Source: Spirochaetales bacterium (lineage in GTDB: Bacteria > Spirochaetota > Spirochaetia > DTKZ01). From it: DNA of 5,486 nt. The position numbers and the translations under genes were made by a program. Below are positions 5,371-5,486 of the stretch, in pieces (positions within the stretch are counted from its first letter, which is position 1; each line of letters starts with the position of its first letter). Under the pieces are notes generated by a model. The model had not been told where the DNA came from. It made no database searches and saw only the letters and a list, made by a program, of their open reading frames with translations. The DNA is taken from contig JAISAF010000051.1 in NCBI GenBank assembly GCA_031266855.1, positions 1 through 5,486 on the forward strand. Reading direction: 5' to 3'.

Positions 5371-5486
5371 AAATTTACCGCGAAGTCGAAGAAGTAAAAA
5401 ATAAAAAGTTTTTAGAGCCGTTCAAAAACCCATTTGGAATTTGAGCGCATTTCCGGCGCGAAGCGCCGGAAACCGGGCTTTCCGCT
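5371..5486 (-). repeat. Palindromic dispersed repeat, copy C (inverted, cut by window edge)
   Basis: On the minus strand, from the window edge: box AGCGGAAAGCCC (5475-5486), then a hairpin TTTCCGGCGC (5463-5472), loop TTC, GCGCCGGAAA (5450-5459). The tail ATGCGCTCAAAT (5439-5450, one change from copies A and B), the far tail AAATGGGTTTTTGAAC (5420-5435, identical to copy B) and a TTCGACTT-containing end (5383-5390) follow. The element begins within about ten bases of the leuB stop. Any first box and first hairpin would lie beyond the window. The strong hairpin is not followed by a T tract on the plus strand, so it is not a classical terminator for leuB. Confidence 0.85.

Overview
The window looks like chromosomal DNA of a moderate-GC bacterium. 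The pairing of a cyclic-nucleotide-binding/TPR protein with a Crp-like regulator, and the residue style of the proteins, suggest a spirochaete of the Treponema type. That assignment is an impression from the proteins, not a search result.

Layout, left to right. (1) Positions 1-69, minus strand: the first 23 codons of a small protein cut by the window edge, possibly an antitoxin, with a strong Shine-Dalgarno. (2) Positions 70-325: intergenic DNA holding a palindromic repeat element (copy A). (3) Positions 326-3714, minus strand: a three-gene operon read from right to left. It encodes a cNMP-binding-fold/TPR protein (2683-3714), a Crp/Fnr-type protein with an intact-looking nucleotide pocket (2042-2686, ATGA overlap with the gene before it), and an ABC1/UbiB-family atypical kinase with two C-terminal membrane helices (326-2026, 15 bases downstream). 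(4) Positions 3715-4256: a divergent intergenic region of about 540 bases with a degenerate reverse copy of the repeat (copy D), a full forward copy (copy B) and the leuB promoter. (5) Positions 4257-5363, plus strand: leuB, complete with all expected catalytic residues. (6) Positions 5364-5486: an inverted copy of the repeat (copy C), running off the window.

How the genes may work together: the two regulators and the kinase are packed as one transcription unit, which suggests a signal-responsive module acting on a membrane-anchored ABC1 kinase. Only one of the two cNMP-fold proteins keeps the residues expected to hold a cyclic nucleotide. LeuB is the 3-isopropylmalate dehydrogenase of leucine synthesis. 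It stands alone here, with its own promoter and no leuA, leuC or leuD in view.

The most unusual thing in the window is the dispersed repeat. Constant sequence boxes flank a hairpin whose stem sequence differs completely from copy to copy while staying self-complementary, and inverted copies bracket leuB. No transposase, CRISPR array, tRNA or rRNA gene is visible.
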